Positions 26,212-36,020 of a stretch of 64,000 nucleotides of DNA are shown here, piece after piece (the first letter of the stretch is position 1; each line of letters opens with the position of its first letter). This DNA comes from Lachnospiraceae bacterium KH1T2. GTDB taxonomy: Bacteria; Bacillota; Clostridia; Lachnospirales; Lachnospiraceae. Location of the stretch: positions 1 through 64,000 of the forward strand of contig FOSY01000002.1 in NCBI GenBank assembly GCA_900114405.1, written 5' to 3'. The notes under the pieces were generated by a model. It made no database searches. It was given only the letters and a program-made list of their open reading frames with translations, and was not told where the DNA came from. The translations under genes were made by a program, and so were the position numbers.

Positions 26212-27066
26212 TTGAATTTAGTACAGGCAATCATATTAGGACTATTACAGGGGCTTACAGAGTTTTTGCCGGTTTCATCATCCGGTCATCTTGCAATTTT
26301 TCAGAATTTATTACATGTTGGAGAAGGAACGGAAGACTTGTTCCTTTTTGATATATTGCTTCATCTTGGAACATTGATAGCTATTTTTGTATGCTTTTTT
26401 AAGGATATTCGGAAGATGTTTATTGAAACTATCAAGATGATCCATGATTTTTTCATTAACATTGTACGCAGAATACGTCATGAAGAAACTCACAGAGTTA
26501 TCAGAACCGGCTACCAGAAATTTGTGATAATGGTAATCATATCAACGATACCTACCGGTATCATAGGTGTACTGTTGAAAGAACTTGTTTCTGAATGTAG
26601 TGAAACATTGATAATGCCGGGGATTTTTCTTCTGATAACATCGGCATTGCTCTTTATCGCAGATCGCACACCTGAAAAGAATAAGACACCTAAATCTGCA
26701 TCATATTTAGATGCGGTTATTTTAGGAATTACACAGGGCATTGCTACCCTTCCGGGTATTTCAAGGTCTGGTTCGACAATGACAGCGGCATTGCTTTGTG
26801 GTTTTGAGAAGAGATTTGCGGTTAAATATTCATTTATTATGTCGATCCCTGCTGTTGCCGGTGCATGTGTGCTTGAGATTAAAGATGCAGCAGGGACAAA
26901 ATTTGAAATAACATATATCGTTGGTATGCTTGTTGCAGCTGTTGTGGGCTATGTTGCAATTAAAAGTATGCTTGTGGTAGTTAAAAAGAAAAAATATATT
27001 ATTTTCTCAGTATACTGTTTGATTGTTGGACTTATTGCAGTAGTTGGAAGCTTTTTTGTTCACTGA
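26212..27066 (+). CDS. uppP: Undecaprenyl-diphosphatase (BacA/UppP)
   Basis: A 284-residue polytopic membrane phosphatase that recycles undecaprenyl diphosphate to the lipid carrier of cell-wall synthesis. Both family signatures are present: LTEFLPVSSSGHL near the N-terminus and GISRSGSTMTAAL at about residues 180-192. The start is taken as TTG 26212: GGAGG lies nine bases upstream and the protein then begins MNLVQAIILG, like known UppP; the longer in-frame reading from 26140 would add 24 residues without family match. Loss of this activity or its excess affects bacitracin tolerance in known bacteria. ftsK follows 42 bases later. Confidence 0.93.
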   Translation: MNLVQAIILGLLQGLTEFLPVSSSGHLAIFQNLLHVGEGTEDLFLFDILLHLGTLIAIFVCFFKDIRKMFIETIKMIHDFFINIVRRIRHEETHRVIRTGYQKFVIMVIISTIPTGIIGVLLKELVSECSETLIMPGIFLLITSALLFIADRTPEKNKTPKSASYLDAVILGITQGIATLPGISRSGSTMTAALLCGFEKRFAVKYSFIMSIPAVAGACVLEIKDAAGTKFEITYIVGMLVAAVVGYVAIKSMLVVVKKKKYIIFSVYCLIVGLIAVVGSFFVH

Positions 27067-27108
27067 AATTGTATGAAAAAATTATGAAGGGGTTTGTTTT
27101 AAGGTTTA

Positions 27109-29934
27109 ATGGCTGTTAAAAAACGTAAAAGAAAAAAAACAAATGTGTCTGCAAAGACAGAACAGTTTAGCATGACTTATGAGGTTATGCTTCTTTTACT
27201 GTTCGCTTTTTGCGTTATTTTAGCTCTAGGGAACATGGGAATGACGTCGATTTTTGGTGACGTTGTAAATTCCATTTTCTTTGGCGTGTTTGGGATAATG
27301 TCTTATCTTATTCCTTTTGCGCTTTTTATCGGTGTGTGCTTTTTCCTCAGCAATAAAAACAATAAAAAAGCTATGTATCGTCTGGCTGCATGTATTTTTA
27401 TCTTCATGGATCTTGGAATGTTGATGCAGTTCTTTGCTGAAGGCGAGTTTAATAATGGAACATATATGACTTTGTATGAATTTTCAGCAGATACACATCA
27501 TGGAGGCGGTATATTGCTGGGAGGAATGTATGAGGCACTGCGAAGTGCTTTTGGCGCTGCGGGCGCTGTTATTTTGATATTCCTGATTCTTATTATATGT
27601 TTCGTGATAATCACAGAGCGCTCTTTTGTTAAGGCGATGGAAAAAAATGGACGGAGAGTAGCTGAGAAAACTGTAGAAGAAGGAAAGAGATTCAGAGAAT
27701 ATCGACAGGAAAGGCACGAACAGAGAGAAAAGGAACGTGAAGAGAGACGTATACGTGAAAGTAAGGAAGCAAGAGCAAAGCGTCTTTTATTAAATAATAA
27801 AGTCGGTGAGGAAGAAGCAGATCTTAGGCAGGATATAGAAAAAACATCAGAAGAAATACGCATTGAACGAAGTATCTATGCGCGTGAAGATAATGCCAGA
27901 GAAGAAAAGTCTGCTTCTAAGCCAAAGAGTGAGACCGTTGAAAAAATAACTGATGAGAATGAAAGCGGTGCTTATTCTCCATTCGCTGTTGATCCTACTC
28001 TGCGTGTAAAACCGGTTAAGCATGAACGGCATGATATGCATGAAATCGTAATGGACACGGATGAGCTCGATGATGAGGATGAGGTTGAAGAAATAACGCA
28101 AGAAGTTGAAATGAATCTATCAAAGAGTGTTTCTGAAGAGGTTAAGGCTCATGCGGCTTCTAAAAATAATGGCGAGTCTAAGACAGAGAAGACTGCTGAA
28201 ACACATAAATTTGATGAATCAGAAATTCGTATAAAAGCAGCGAAGAAACCTGAAAATACTTCTGTGCCTGAAACTGCGTCACAAAATGATACAGAAGAAA
28301 AAGTGCAGGGATCAACTAAGAATGCTAAGAGAAAGATTGCTCCTATCCCGGAAAAAGAGGAAAAGGCAGAGGTTGAAGAAGACTTTAGCGGATATGAAAT
28401 TCCTCCGATCGACCTGCTTAAAGTGGGAAAATATACAGAACAAGACTCAGAAAACGAATTAAGAAAAACTGCGATGAAGCTTCAGATGACGTTAAAGAGT
28501 TTTTCTGTAAATGTCACTATGACAGATATCATTCAGGGACCGACTGTTACCAGATATGAAATGAGACCGGAACCGGGACTTAAAGTAAGCAAGATCTTAG
28601 GTTTGATCGATGATATAAAGCTTGCTATAGCTGCAACTGATATCAGAATAGAAGCACCGATTCCCGGCAAGGCAGCGATAGGTATTGAAGTGCCGAATAA
28701 AGTGAATGTAACTGTTATGCTTAGAGAACTAATAGACACGGATACATTCAAGAACGCTAAATCAAAAGTTTCATTTGCAGTTGGAAAGAACATTTCCGGA
28801 GAGACAGTCGTATTTGATATTGCTAAAATGCCGCACCTTCTTATTGCAGGTGCTACAGGTTCCGGTAAATCAGTATGTATTAACACCATCATTATGAGTA
28901 TCTTATATAAGGCTAATCCGGAAGATGTAAAACTTATAATGGTCGATCCAAAGGTTGTAGAGCTCTCAATTTATAATGGTCTGCCGCACTTGCTCACTCC
29001 TGTTGTAACAGATCCGCAAAAGGCTGCGGGGGCGCTTAAATGGGGCGTGTCTGAGATGACAAGGCGTTATAAAGAATTTGCTGATCTTAAGGTCCGTGAT
29101 ATGAAAGGCTATAATTCAAAGATAAAGAAGCTTAATGAGGAAGGTCAGCTTAATGAGGATGGTAAACCGTATAAAAAGATGCCGCAGATCGTGATAATCG
29201 TAGATGAGCTTGCAGATCTTATGATGGTTGCTAAAAATGAGGTTGAATCTTCTATAGTCCGTTTGACGCAGCTTGCCCGTGCTGCCGGCATACATCTTAT
29301 TATTGCAACGCAGAGACCTTCTGTTAATGTAATTACAGGTTTGATCAAAGCGAATATGCCAAGCAGGATTGCGTTTGCTGTTTCATCAGGAGTTGACTCA
29401 AGGACTATTCTTGATATGAATGGTGCAGAGCGTCTTCTTGGAAAAGGTGATATGCTTTTCTATCCGCAAGGTTATAATAAGCCTGAACGAGTTCAGGGGG
29501 CATTTGTATCTGACGATGAAGTTCAGGATGTTGTAGAATATATACTTGACGAGGTCGAAGAATTAGGCGCTTCGGCTGAAGATATAACGCATGAGATCGA
29601 GGCTGCTGCAAGTCAGGAAAGTAATTCGCAGACATCAGGCGGTAGTGGAAATTCGAATGAGGCTCCCCAGGATGACCGAGATCAGCTATTTGCTGATGCA
29701 GGTCGCTTTATCATAGAAAAGAAGAAAGCATCAAGCGGTATGCTGCAGCGTGTTTTTAAGATTGGATTCAATCGTGCTGCGAGGATTATGGATTCATTGG
29801 CTGAAGCAGGTGTAGTTTCTGGAGAAAACGGAACCAAGCCTCGTACAGTGCTTATGACAGCTGAGCAGTTTGAAGCTTATCTTGCGGGAGATAGCCAAGA
29901 TGACATTTATGTCGAAGAACAGGAGGAGTCTTAA
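27109..29934 (+). CDS. ftsK: DNA translocase FtsK/SpoIIIE
   Basis: A 941-residue DNA pump. Four membrane helices lie in the first 165 residues. A long, charged linker (about 170-420) rich in Glu/Lys/Arg follows. The motor has Walker A GATGSGKS (581-588, K587) and Walker [13 protein letters not shown]. The C-terminal gamma domain (about 860-930), [20 protein letters not shown], is the winged helix that reads orienting sequences. It moves chromosome DNA through the closing septum, or into the forespore if the organism sporulates. The stop codon overlaps the next gene's ATG by one base. Confidence 0.93.
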   Translation: MAVKKRKRKKTNVSAKTEQFSMTYEVMLLLLFAFCVILALGNMGMTSIFGDVVNSIFFGVFGIMSYLIPFALFIGVCFFLSNKNNKKAMYRLAACIFIFMDLGMLMQFFAEGEFNNGTYMTLYEFSADTHHGGGILLGGMYEALRSAFGAAGAVILIFLILIICFVIITERSFVKAMEKNGRRVAEKTVEEGKRFREYRQERHEQREKEREERRIRESKEARAKRLLLNNKVGEEEADLRQDIEKTSEEIRIERSIYAREDNAREEKSASKPKSETVEKITDENESGAYSPFAVDPTLRVKPVKHERHDMHEIVMDTDELDDEDEVEEITQEVEMNLSKSVSEEVKAHAASKNNGESKTEKTAETHKFDESEIRIKAAKKPENTSVPETASQNDTEEKVQGSTKNAKRKIAPIPEKEEKAEVEEDFSGYEIPPIDLLKVGKYTEQDSENELRKTAMKLQMTLKSFSVNVTMTDIIQGPTVTRYEMRPEPGLKVSKILGLIDDIKLAIAATDIRIEAPIPGKAAIGIEVPNKVNVTVMLRELIDTDTFKNAKSKVSFAVGKNISGETVVFDIAKMPHLLIAGATGSGKSVCINTIIMSILYKANPEDVKLIMVDPKVVELSIYNGLPHLLTPVVTDPQKAAGALKWGVSEMTRRYKEFADLKVRDMKGYNSKIKKLNEEGQLNEDGKPYKKMPQIVIIVDELADLMMVAKNEVESSIVRLTQLARAAGIHLIIATQRPSVNVITGLIKANMPSRIAFAVSSGVDSRTILDMNGAERLLGKGDMLFYPQGYNKPERVQGAFVSDDEVQDVVEYILDEVEELGASAEDITHEIEAAASQESNSQTSGGSGNSNEAPQDDRDQLFADAGRFIIEKKKASSGMLQRVFKIGFNRAARIMDSLAEAGVVSGENGTKPRTVLMTAEQFEAYLAGDSQDDIYVEEQEES

Positions 29935-31604
29935 TGAAATCTGACATCGAAATCGCTGAATCTGCTGTATTGGAACCAATTAAAAATGTTGTTTCCTCAC
30001 TTGGTATTGAAGAGGATGATCTTGAACTTTATGGTAAGTACAAGGCAAAGCTTTCGGATGAATATCTTGAGAAGATCAAAGATAACAAAAATGGTAAACT
30101 TATCCTTGTAACTGCTATCAATCCTACTCCTGCAGGAGAAGGTAAAACTACGATAACTGTAGGCTTGGGACAGGCATTTGGACGTCTTGGAAAGAAAGCA
30201 GTTATCGCATTGCGTGAGCCTTCACTTGGTCCTTGCTTTGGAATTAAAGGAGGAGCTGCAGGCGGTGGAATGTCACAGGTTGTTCCTATGGATGAGTTAA
30301 ATCTTCACTTCACAGGAGATTTTCATGCCATTACTTCTGCAAATAATCTGTGCTGTGCTATGCTTGATAACCATATTCAGCAGGGAAATGAGCTTAATAT
30401 TGATACACGTCAGATAGTTATTAAAAGATGTGTCGATATGAATGATCGTGTACTTAGAAATGTAGTAGTGGGAATGGGAGCTAAAGCAGATGGCTTTGTA
30501 AGAGAAGATCATTTCTGCATCACTGTTGCATCAGAAGTAATGGCTGTATTCTGCCTTGCAGAAAATATGGCAGATCTTAAGAAAAGACTTTCTCGAATGG
30601 TCATCGCCTATACATATGATGGAAAGCCTGTTACAGCAGGAGATATTGGCGCAGTCGGCGCTATGTCTGCATTGCTTAAAGATGCTATCAAGCCAAATGT
30701 TATACAGACTCTTGAACATACTGCTGCAATCGTTCATGGCGGACCTTTTGCGAATATCGCACATGGATGTAATTCAGTAAGGGCTACAAGTGCGGCATTA
30801 AAGATGGCTGATTATGTGATCACTGAAGCTGGTTTTGGAGCTGACCTTGGTGCTGAGAAATTCTTTGACATCAAGTGTCGTAAAGCAGGTCTTAAGCCTG
30901 ATGCAGTTGTACTTGTTGCAACGATTCGCGCTTTGAAATACAATGGTGGTGTTGCAAAAACTGATCTTAATAACGAAAATCTCGATGCGCTTAAGAAGGG
31001 AATCGTTAACTTGGAAAAGCACATTGAAAATCTGCAGAAATTCGGCGTGCCGGTTGTTGTTACACTTAATGCGTTTGTAAGTGATACTGATGCAGAACGT
31101 AAATTTGTTGAAGATTTTGTTAAGAGTAAGGGATGCACTTATGCCTATGCGCAGGTATGGGAAAAGGGCGGCGAAGGTGGAATAGACCTTGCTAATGCAA
31201 TCCTTGATACTATAGAGACTAAAAAGTCAGATTTTCATCCTCTTTATGAACTTGAACTCTCTATAAAGGAAAAGATAGAGAAGGTTGCCTGTGAAATTTA
31301 TGGCGCAGAAGGAGTAATATATTCTAAGAGTGCTGAAAACATGATCAAAAGGCTTAATGATCTGGGGTTTGATAAATTGCCGGTTTGTATGGCTAAAACA
31401 CAGTATTCGCTCTCTGATGATCCTTCTCTTTTGGGACGACCGCAAGGCTTTAGCATCAATGTAAGAGATGTATATGTTTCGGCTGGAGCAGGATTTATAG
31501 TAGTTCTTACAGGAAATGTGATGACTATGCCGGGACTTCCGAAGCATCCTGCAGCATTGGATATAGATGTGGATGAAAATGGAAAGATAACAGGTCTTTT
31601 TTAA
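29934..31604 (+). CDS. fhs: Formate-tetrahydrofolate ligase
   Basis: A 556-residue enzyme that makes 10-formyl-THF from formate, THF and ATP. The nucleotide-binding loop is [11 protein letters not shown] (about 63-73). Further family blocks are [31 protein letters not shown] and [11 protein letters not shown]. Its length is typical. It starts in the ftsK stop codon (TAATG), an unusual but clear translational coupling with no functional link. folD follows after 165 bases, so the two genes together supply C1-folates for methionine and purine synthesis. Confidence 0.95.
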   Translation: MKSDIEIAESAVLEPIKNVVSSLGIEEDDLELYGKYKAKLSDEYLEKIKDNKNGKLILVTAINPTPAGEGKTTITVGLGQAFGRLGKKAVIALREPSLGPCFGIKGGAAGGGMSQVVPMDELNLHFTGDFHAITSANNLCCAMLDNHIQQGNELNIDTRQIVIKRCVDMNDRVLRNVVVGMGAKADGFVREDHFCITVASEVMAVFCLAENMADLKKRLSRMVIAYTYDGKPVTAGDIGAVGAMSALLKDAIKPNVIQTLEHTAAIVHGGPFANIAHGCNSVRATSAALKMADYVITEAGFGADLGAEKFFDIKCRKAGLKPDAVVLVATIRALKYNGGVAKTDLNNENLDALKKGIVNLEKHIENLQKFGVPVVVTLNAFVSDTDAERKFVEDFVKSKGCTYAYAQVWEKGGEGGIDLANAILDTIETKKSDFHPLYELELSIKEKIEKVACEIYGAEGVIYSKSAENMIKRLNDLGFDKLPVCMAKTQYSLSDDPSLLGRPQGFSINVRDVYVSAGAGFIVVLTGNVMTMPGLPKHPAALDIDVDENGKITGLF

Positions 31605-31622
31605 TGACTGCTTGATAATTAT

Positions 31623-31750
31623 ACGTAGGATAGAAATAATTCATTTAATACTACAACAGATCCTGCGTGCAAGACTTGAGAGTGGGTCTTGATTTGATTA
31701 AAGATAATAGGAACCGGTTCATTAAGAACTGGTTCCGATATCTGTTTTTT
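31623..31750 (+). other. Structured spacer between fhs and folD (three hairpins)
   Basis: Three inverted repeats follow each other: ACGTAGGAT/ATCCTGCGT (31623-31631 with 31660-31668), AAGAC/GTCTT (31671-31675 with 31686-31690) and GGAACCGGTTC/GAACTGGTTCC (31710-31720 with 31726-31736). The last is followed 9 bases later by a T6 run (31743-31748), so it could act as a terminator. The row of stems looks like a cis-acting leader of folD, but I do not recognise a tetrahydrofolate, ZTP or other known riboswitch core. Confidence 0.4.
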
Positions 31751-31769
31751 GTGTGAAAGGGATAAGAAC

Positions 31770-32615
31770 ATGAAGTTGATTGATGGAAAGATTATTTCAC
31801 AGCAGATAAAAGACGAAGTGCGTGATAAGATCAAAGCTGAAAATATCGACGTATGTCTGGCTGTAATTCTTGTAGGAGCTGATCCGGCATCTACAGTTTA
31901 TGTTAATAATAAGAAAAAAGCTTGTGATTATTGCGGAATAAAGTCACTGAATTATGAACTTCCAGAGAATACTTCTGAGGAAGAACTTCTTGCTCTTATT
32001 GACAAGCTTAACAAAGATGATTCTGTAAATGGAATTCTTTGTCAGCTGCCGCTTCCGGCGCATATTAATGAGGATAAGGTTATTGATGCGATTGCTCCTG
32101 AAAAGGATGTCGATGGATTTTCGAAGCTTTCTGTAGGAGCACTCTCAATTGGAGCACCAGGGTTTGTTTCATGCACTCCGGCAGGAATCATTCAGCTTCT
32201 TAAGCGTTCTGACATAGAAATAGCCGGTAAAAACTGTGTTGTAATGGGAAGAAGTAATATAGTTGGTAAGCCAATGGCTATGCTTCTGTTAAGAGAGAAT
32301 GGTACGGTGACAGTAACTCATTCAAAGACAAAGGATGTTAAGGCTTTTACCAAAAATGCTGATATCCTTATAGTTGCTATTGGAAAGCCTGAAATGATCG
32401 ATGCTTCGTATGTTAAGGATGGGGCTGTAGTTATCGACGTAGGCATTCATAGACTTGATCCGGAAAAGAATAATGGTCGTAAACTTTGTGGTGATGTAAA
32501 ATTTGATGAGGTTTCTAAGGTTGCAGCAGCTATTACACCTGTTCCTGGTGGGGTTGGTCCGATGACGATCGCCATGCTTATGCAAAATACGCTGGAGGGC
32601 GCACTTCGCAAATGA
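31770..32615 (+). CDS. folD: Bifunctional methylene-THF dehydrogenase / methenyl-THF cyclohydrolase
   Basis: A 281-residue FolD. The catalytic YVNNKKKACDYCGI segment contains the Tyr and Lys of the active site, followed by GILCQLPLPAHI, DVDGF, and the NADP-binding VVMGRSNIVGKPMAMLL. The C-terminal PVPGGVGPMTIAMLM is a family signature. It interconverts methylene-, methenyl- and 10-formyl-THF. ATG 31770 is preceded by AAAGGGAT and begins MKLIDGK as expected; an upstream in-frame ATG at 31749 has no site. The next gene overlaps by four bases. Confidence 0.95.
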   Translation: MKLIDGKIISQQIKDEVRDKIKAENIDVCLAVILVGADPASTVYVNNKKKACDYCGIKSLNYELPENTSEEELLALIDKLNKDDSVNGILCQLPLPAHINEDKVIDAIAPEKDVDGFSKLSVGALSIGAPGFVSCTPAGIIQLLKRSDIEIAGKNCVVMGRSNIVGKPMAMLLLRENGTVTVTHSKTKDVKAFTKNADILIVAIGKPEMIDASYVKDGAVVIDVGIHRLDPEKNNGRKLCGDVKFDEVSKVAAAITPVPGGVGPMTIAMLMQNTLEGALRK

Positions 32616-34069
32616 GATGTCCGAGATGCGGGGAAGATATTCCGGATGGATATGTATATTGCTTTAAATGTGGATATTCTATACAGATCGTACCGGATTA
32701 TGATGTTGATGTTGAAAAAAGCATAGATGAGTCCCGCAGCAGCATTGCTGACTCGTTTGACAGCTTTGAGGTTAAGCGAGGCAAGCATCGTTCGGCTGAT
32801 GATACGATAGAAATACCGCTGATAAGGGATGAGATAAAAAAGGTCAGAAAAACCCGCTGCATACTGATCGTTCTTGCTATATTCATAATTTTATTCGTCG
32901 TCTCTATAATGCTGTTTTATAGAAGCAGTAAATCATTAGGGGCAATTTTGCTTCGTGCACATGAAGCGTATGATGAAGAAGAGTACAGGCAGTCTGTAAT
33001 TTTATATGAGCAGGCATTAAATTCTGTAAAAGACGGCGAATTGATAGATAATGACGAGATAATGGTTTATGGTATGGCTCTTTTGCATTTGGAAGAGTAT
33101 GAAAAAGCAAAGCAGGTATACTTGGAACTTTTTTCGTCAAGTCCAGATACACCTGAGGTTTATAGAGGGCTTATAGAAGCATATCGTGGTCTTGGTGAAT
33201 TTAATGAAATAAATGAACTTTTGAATTCAACGGAAAATGACGATATTTATAATGAATTTAAGAGCTATATGACTGTAGCACCGAAGTTTTCGGAAACATC
33301 AGGAACATATTCGGAATTATTTGATGTTGAAATATTTGCGGACGAAGACGGAGATATTCACTACACGATGGATGGAAGTGATCCGGATGAAGATTCACCA
33401 ATTTATACTGCACCTATCTTTCTTAGTGAAGAAGGAGAGTATACAATCAAAGCGGTCTATATAAACAGATATGGTATGGAAAGTGATATCGTGACAGCAG
33501 ATTATTCGATTGTGTATGATGTGCCAGAACCACCGGTAGTAGAGCCTGAATCTGGTGGATATTTGAATCCTGCATATATTTCAGCTTCTGTATCAGATGA
33601 TTCTGTAATCTATTATACAACAGACGGTACGATCCCTGATGAAAATGATCGCGTATATGACCAAAAAATAGCTATGCCGCTTGGAAGCAGTACATTTACA
33701 TTTGTTGCTTATTCAGATAAAGGTGTTTCGAGCAATGCTATCACGCGCAGTTATACATTAGGGTTGATAAATCCGTCATGTACACCTGAAGATGCTGTAA
33801 ATTATGTGACAGCTTCTCTTGTTGCGACCGGTGCTCTTCAGAATATTTATGGTACAGTTCCGGGAATTGAAGGAAATTATCAATATACATGTACTTCTGC
33901 TGCTAAAGAAGGAAGTCGGACATATTATCTTATTGATGAGTTTTTTACAGAACCTGGGCGAAGCCCAAAAGCAACTGGTACTGTTTATGCTGTTGATGCG
34001 TATAGTTCTATGCTTTATAGGACTAGGCGCGGTCCAAATGGCGAATTTTATTTTTCACTGTTTTACTAA
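32612..34069 (+). CDS. Membrane protein with zinc ribbon, TPR-like helices and two CHB_HEX_C repeats
   Basis: A 485-residue protein. A zinc ribbon (C-X2-C...C-X2-C: RCPRCGEDIPDGYVYCFKCG) occupies residues 1-21, a charged linker leads to one membrane helix (about 91-111), then a helical TPR-like segment (about 120-215). The rest contains two immunoglobulin-like repeats resembling the C-terminal beta-hexosaminidase module: GDIHYTMDGSDPDEDSP (about 250) and SVIYYTTDGTIPDENDR (about 330). The C-terminal 90 residues have no known match. Topology would be zinc ribbon in the cytoplasm and repeats outside. The function is unknown. It overlaps folD by four bases. Confidence 0.75.
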   Translation: MRCPRCGEDIPDGYVYCFKCGYSIQIVPDYDVDVEKSIDESRSSIADSFDSFEVKRGKHRSADDTIEIPLIRDEIKKVRKTRCILIVLAIFIILFVVSIMLFYRSSKSLGAILLRAHEAYDEEEYRQSVILYEQALNSVKDGELIDNDEIMVYGMALLHLEEYEKAKQVYLELFSSSPDTPEVYRGLIEAYRGLGEFNEINELLNSTENDDIYNEFKSYMTVAPKFSETSGTYSELFDVEIFADEDGDIHYTMDGSDPDEDSPIYTAPIFLSEEGEYTIKAVYINRYGMESDIVTADYSIVYDVPEPPVVEPESGGYLNPAYISASVSDDSVIYYTTDGTIPDENDRVYDQKIAMPLGSSTFTFVAYSDKGVSSNAITRSYTLGLINPSCTPEDAVNYVTASLVATGALQNIYGTVPGIEGNYQYTCTSAAKEGSRTYYLIDEFFTEPGRSPKATGTVYAVDAYSSMLYRTRRGPNGEFYFSLFY

Positions 34070-34099
34070 ATAAGCGCCGGAATGGAGGCGCTTATTTTG
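34069..34099 (+). promoter_or_regulatory. Hairpin containing the ribosome binding site of the esterase gene
   Basis: AATAAGCGCC (34069-34078) and GGCGCTTATT (34087-34096) form a perfect 10-base stem with an 8-base loop, followed by TTTG. The only good Shine-Dalgarno, GGAGG (34084-34088), lies across loop and 3' arm. It is 8 bases from TTG 34097. The same hairpin could serve as a weak terminator of the upstream gene and mask the ribosome site of the next. Confidence 0.55.
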
Positions 34100-34996
34100 T
34101 CGCTAACATCGTCTTTTGTTAGATTTTATATTTCAAGAAAAGATCGTAAGCGAGACAGAGGATTAGTTACGCCGGAGAATATAGAGCGGTTTGATAATAT
34201 TCAATATGGTGAAGATGATAGCTTTAACTTATTGGATATATATCGACCCAAACAGCATGAATGTGAAAAATTTCCGGTAATTATTAATTTTCATGGTGGA
34301 GCTTGGGTATATAGTACGAAGGATACTTATCAGTTTTACTGCATGGAGCTTGCACAGATGGGTTTTGCTGTTGTTAATTTTTCATACAGGCTTGCGCCTG
34401 AAAGCAAATTTCCGGCAAATATAGAAGATTGTTGCAATGCTGTAAGATGGGTGCAGCAAAATGCAGACAGGTATCTGCTGGATTTGAAGAATGTCTTTGC
34501 TGTTGCTGATTCAGCAGGATGTCATATAGCGGGGCTGTTTTTGGCAGCGTGTACGGATGGAGAATATGCTAAAGGCATTGGTGTTGAACCACCTGAGAAT
34601 TTTAAGATTAATGCGATCGCTTTTAACTGTGGATGTTATCGCTTGCTTAGACATGGTGAGAAAAGCAGGCATATTGCGGTTAGAAATCTGATAAAAGATC
34701 TTCTTCCGGAAAATGGGTCTGAAAAAGAAGAACGATATCTCAATGTCACAGATCATGTTAATGAGAATTTTCCGCCGGCTTATATAATGTCCTGTACTGA
34801 TGATTTTATGCTATATCAGCATGAATTATTATTGGAAGCATATAAGATGCTGGGACTGCCTTACTTTGTGAAAATATACAAAGATATCGATGGGAAAAAA
34901 CTTTATCATATTTTTCATGTAGATATCAGAAACAGCAATTCAAGAATATGTAATAGCGAAGAATGCGATTTTTTTAAGAAGTATATGAGAAAATAA
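34097..34996 (+). CDS. Alpha/beta-hydrolase fold esterase (HSL-like)
   Basis: A 299-residue hydrolase. NFHGGAW gives the oxyanion-hole HGG motif, the nucleophile Ser lies in VADSAGCHIAG, and the acid and histidine are likely in SCTDDFMLY and IFHVD. The residue two before the serine is Ala-Asp-Ser instead of the usual Gly-Asp-Ser. I prefer TTG 34097 as start because GGAGG is 8 bases upstream; ATG 34082, five codons earlier, has no ribosome site. A hydrophobic signal is absent. The substrate is unknown; many relatives remove acetyl or acyl esters, for example from glycans. Confidence 0.78.
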   Translation: MSLTSSFVRFYISRKDRKRDRGLVTPENIERFDNIQYGEDDSFNLLDIYRPKQHECEKFPVIINFHGGAWVYSTKDTYQFYCMELAQMGFAVVNFSYRLAPESKFPANIEDCCNAVRWVQQNADRYLLDLKNVFAVADSAGCHIAGLFLAACTDGEYAKGIGVEPPENFKINAIAFNCGCYRLLRHGEKSRHIAVRNLIKDLLPENGSEKEERYLNVTDHVNENFPPAYIMSCTDDFMLYQHELLLEAYKMLGLPYFVKIYKDIDGKKLYHIFHVDIRNSNSRICNSEECDFFKKYMRK

Positions 34997-34997
34997 T

Positions 34998-35036
34998 AAA
35001 AGGTATGCCAGGATGAACTTGGCATACCTTTTAAGT
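34998..35036. terminator. Bidirectional terminator between the esterase and xpt
   Basis: AAAAGGTATGCCA and TGGCATACCTTTT form a perfect 13-base stem around a 9-base loop; A and T tracts flank it on both sides, so it can end both convergent genes. Confidence 0.88.
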
Positions 35037-35051
35037 AAGCATTGACTTTAC

Positions 35052-35624
35052 TTAATCTTCGAGCTCGATTTTTCCGGGTTTGAGCGATTTAACCTTAACC
35101 AATGAATAAACTTCGAAACCGGCATTTTCAAGCTTGCGTCTTCCTGGCTGGAAGGTCTTTTCGATAAGAATTCCTACACCTCCGACGGTTGCGTGAGCCA
35201 TTCTTAAGATTCTTACTGCACCGGTTATCGCTTCACCATTCGCGAGAAAGTCATCAATGATCAAAACATTGTCGTCACTTTTGATAAATTTTGGTGATGC
35301 AGTAAGCTCGTATGTCTTGGCTGTAGTAAATGATGTAACTTCGGTTTGAAGTAAACTTCCGTTTGTAATGCGTGAAGGCTCTTTCTTGAATATTATAAGA
35401 GGAACATTCATTGCTTTTGCTGTCATAAGCGCCGGAGCAATACCTGAACTTTCGATAGTTGCGATTTTAGTGATATTTGAATTCTTAAAATGCTCTGCAA
35501 AATCCTTGCCTATCTGTTCCATCAATGATGGATCTACCTGATGTGTAATGAAACTATCGACTTTCATTACATCTGAATTGACTGCTTTTCCTGAGGAAAG
35601 AACGATGTCTTTTAATGTCTGCAT
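35052..35624 (-). CDS. xpt: Xanthine phosphoribosyltransferase
   Basis: A 190-residue purine-salvage enzyme that makes XMP from xanthine and PRPP. The PRPP-binding loop is VLIIDDFLANGEAITG, preceded by ATIESSGIAPALMTAK, and the family N-terminus MQTLKDIVLSSGKAVNSDVMKVDSF is present up to the D-rich start. It agrees in length with B. subtilis Xpt. GGAGGG is about 8 bases upstream of the ATG. In many Firmicutes a purine riboswitch precedes xpt; I found none of its conserved loops on this strand. It is the second and last minus-strand gene. Confidence 0.92.
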   Translation of the reverse strand: MQTLKDIVLSSGKAVNSDVMKVDSFITHQVDPSLMEQIGKDFAEHFKNSNITKIATIESSGIAPALMTAKAMNVPLIIFKKEPSRITNGSLLQTEVTSFTTAKTYELTASPKFIKSDDNVLIIDDFLANGEAITGAVRILRMAHATVGGVGILIEKTFQPGRRKLENAGFEVYSLVKVKSLKPGKIELED

Positions 35625-35756
35625 ATAGATACCCTCCGTTGAAAGAAATTTTATATATACAGTATAGACCTTTCCTTAGATGTTTTCTATATTTTTGTGA
35701 ATCATAGACGAAGTAAAGATATTTTTTTATTCAATGTGTATACATGTGCATATATG

Positions 35757-35785
35757 TAGAAATTAATTTAAATACAAGTTATAAT
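35757..35785 (+). promoter_or_regulatory. Probable promoter for the flavin lipoprotein/reductase genes
   Basis: TAGAAA (35757-35762) and a perfect TATAAT (35780-35785) are separated by 17 bases. Transcription would start at about 35792, leaving an untranslated leader of roughly 230 bases before the ATG at 36021. Confidence 0.5.
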
Positions 35786-35828
35786 AAATGTGGACTTTGT
35801 GTGAACATACAATGAACTTTTTTTGCTT

Positions 35829-36005
35829 TTTATCTCGGTCGGATTTACATTATTTGACTGAGATAAACGATCCACGAGGAGGTGCATGGATTTGCATATT
35901 AGGTGTGTAAGTAGCACTTATGCAATCTCCACGCGTAATCTCGCGGGACTCGACCCGAATATTTAAAGTCCGTGGTAACATTAAAACCCTAGTTTTCAAA
36001 AGTAA
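35829..36005 (+). promoter_or_regulatory. Candidate structured RNA leader upstream of the FMN-binding lipoprotein
   Basis: This leader has several stems. Stem A: TTTATCTCGGTC/GACTGAGATAAA (35829-35840 with 35856-35867). Stem B: GGATTTGCATA with TATGCAATCTCC (35888-35898 with 35919-35930), enclosing a short AGGTG/CACTT stem. Stem C: CCACG with CGTGG, a possible closing pair, holding GCG/CGC and either GGACT/AGTCC or the competing CGGG/CCCG. Two mutually exclusive pairings of the same bases resemble a regulatory switch. No known riboswitch core was recognised. A 26-codon reading frame (35886-35966) overlaps it, but its AGGAGG is too close to the ATG to be convincing. Confidence 0.45.
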
Positions 36006-36020
36006 GAGGGAGAACGATTT

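Noticed and set aside
35625-35760. Purine riboswitch upstream of xpt on the minus strand
   Set aside because: None of the conserved loop sequences or the three-stem junction were found.
35886-35966. A 26-codon leader peptide within the structured leader
   Set aside because: AGGAGG is only three bases from the ATG and the codons show no amino-acid bias; it is better explained by the RNA structure.
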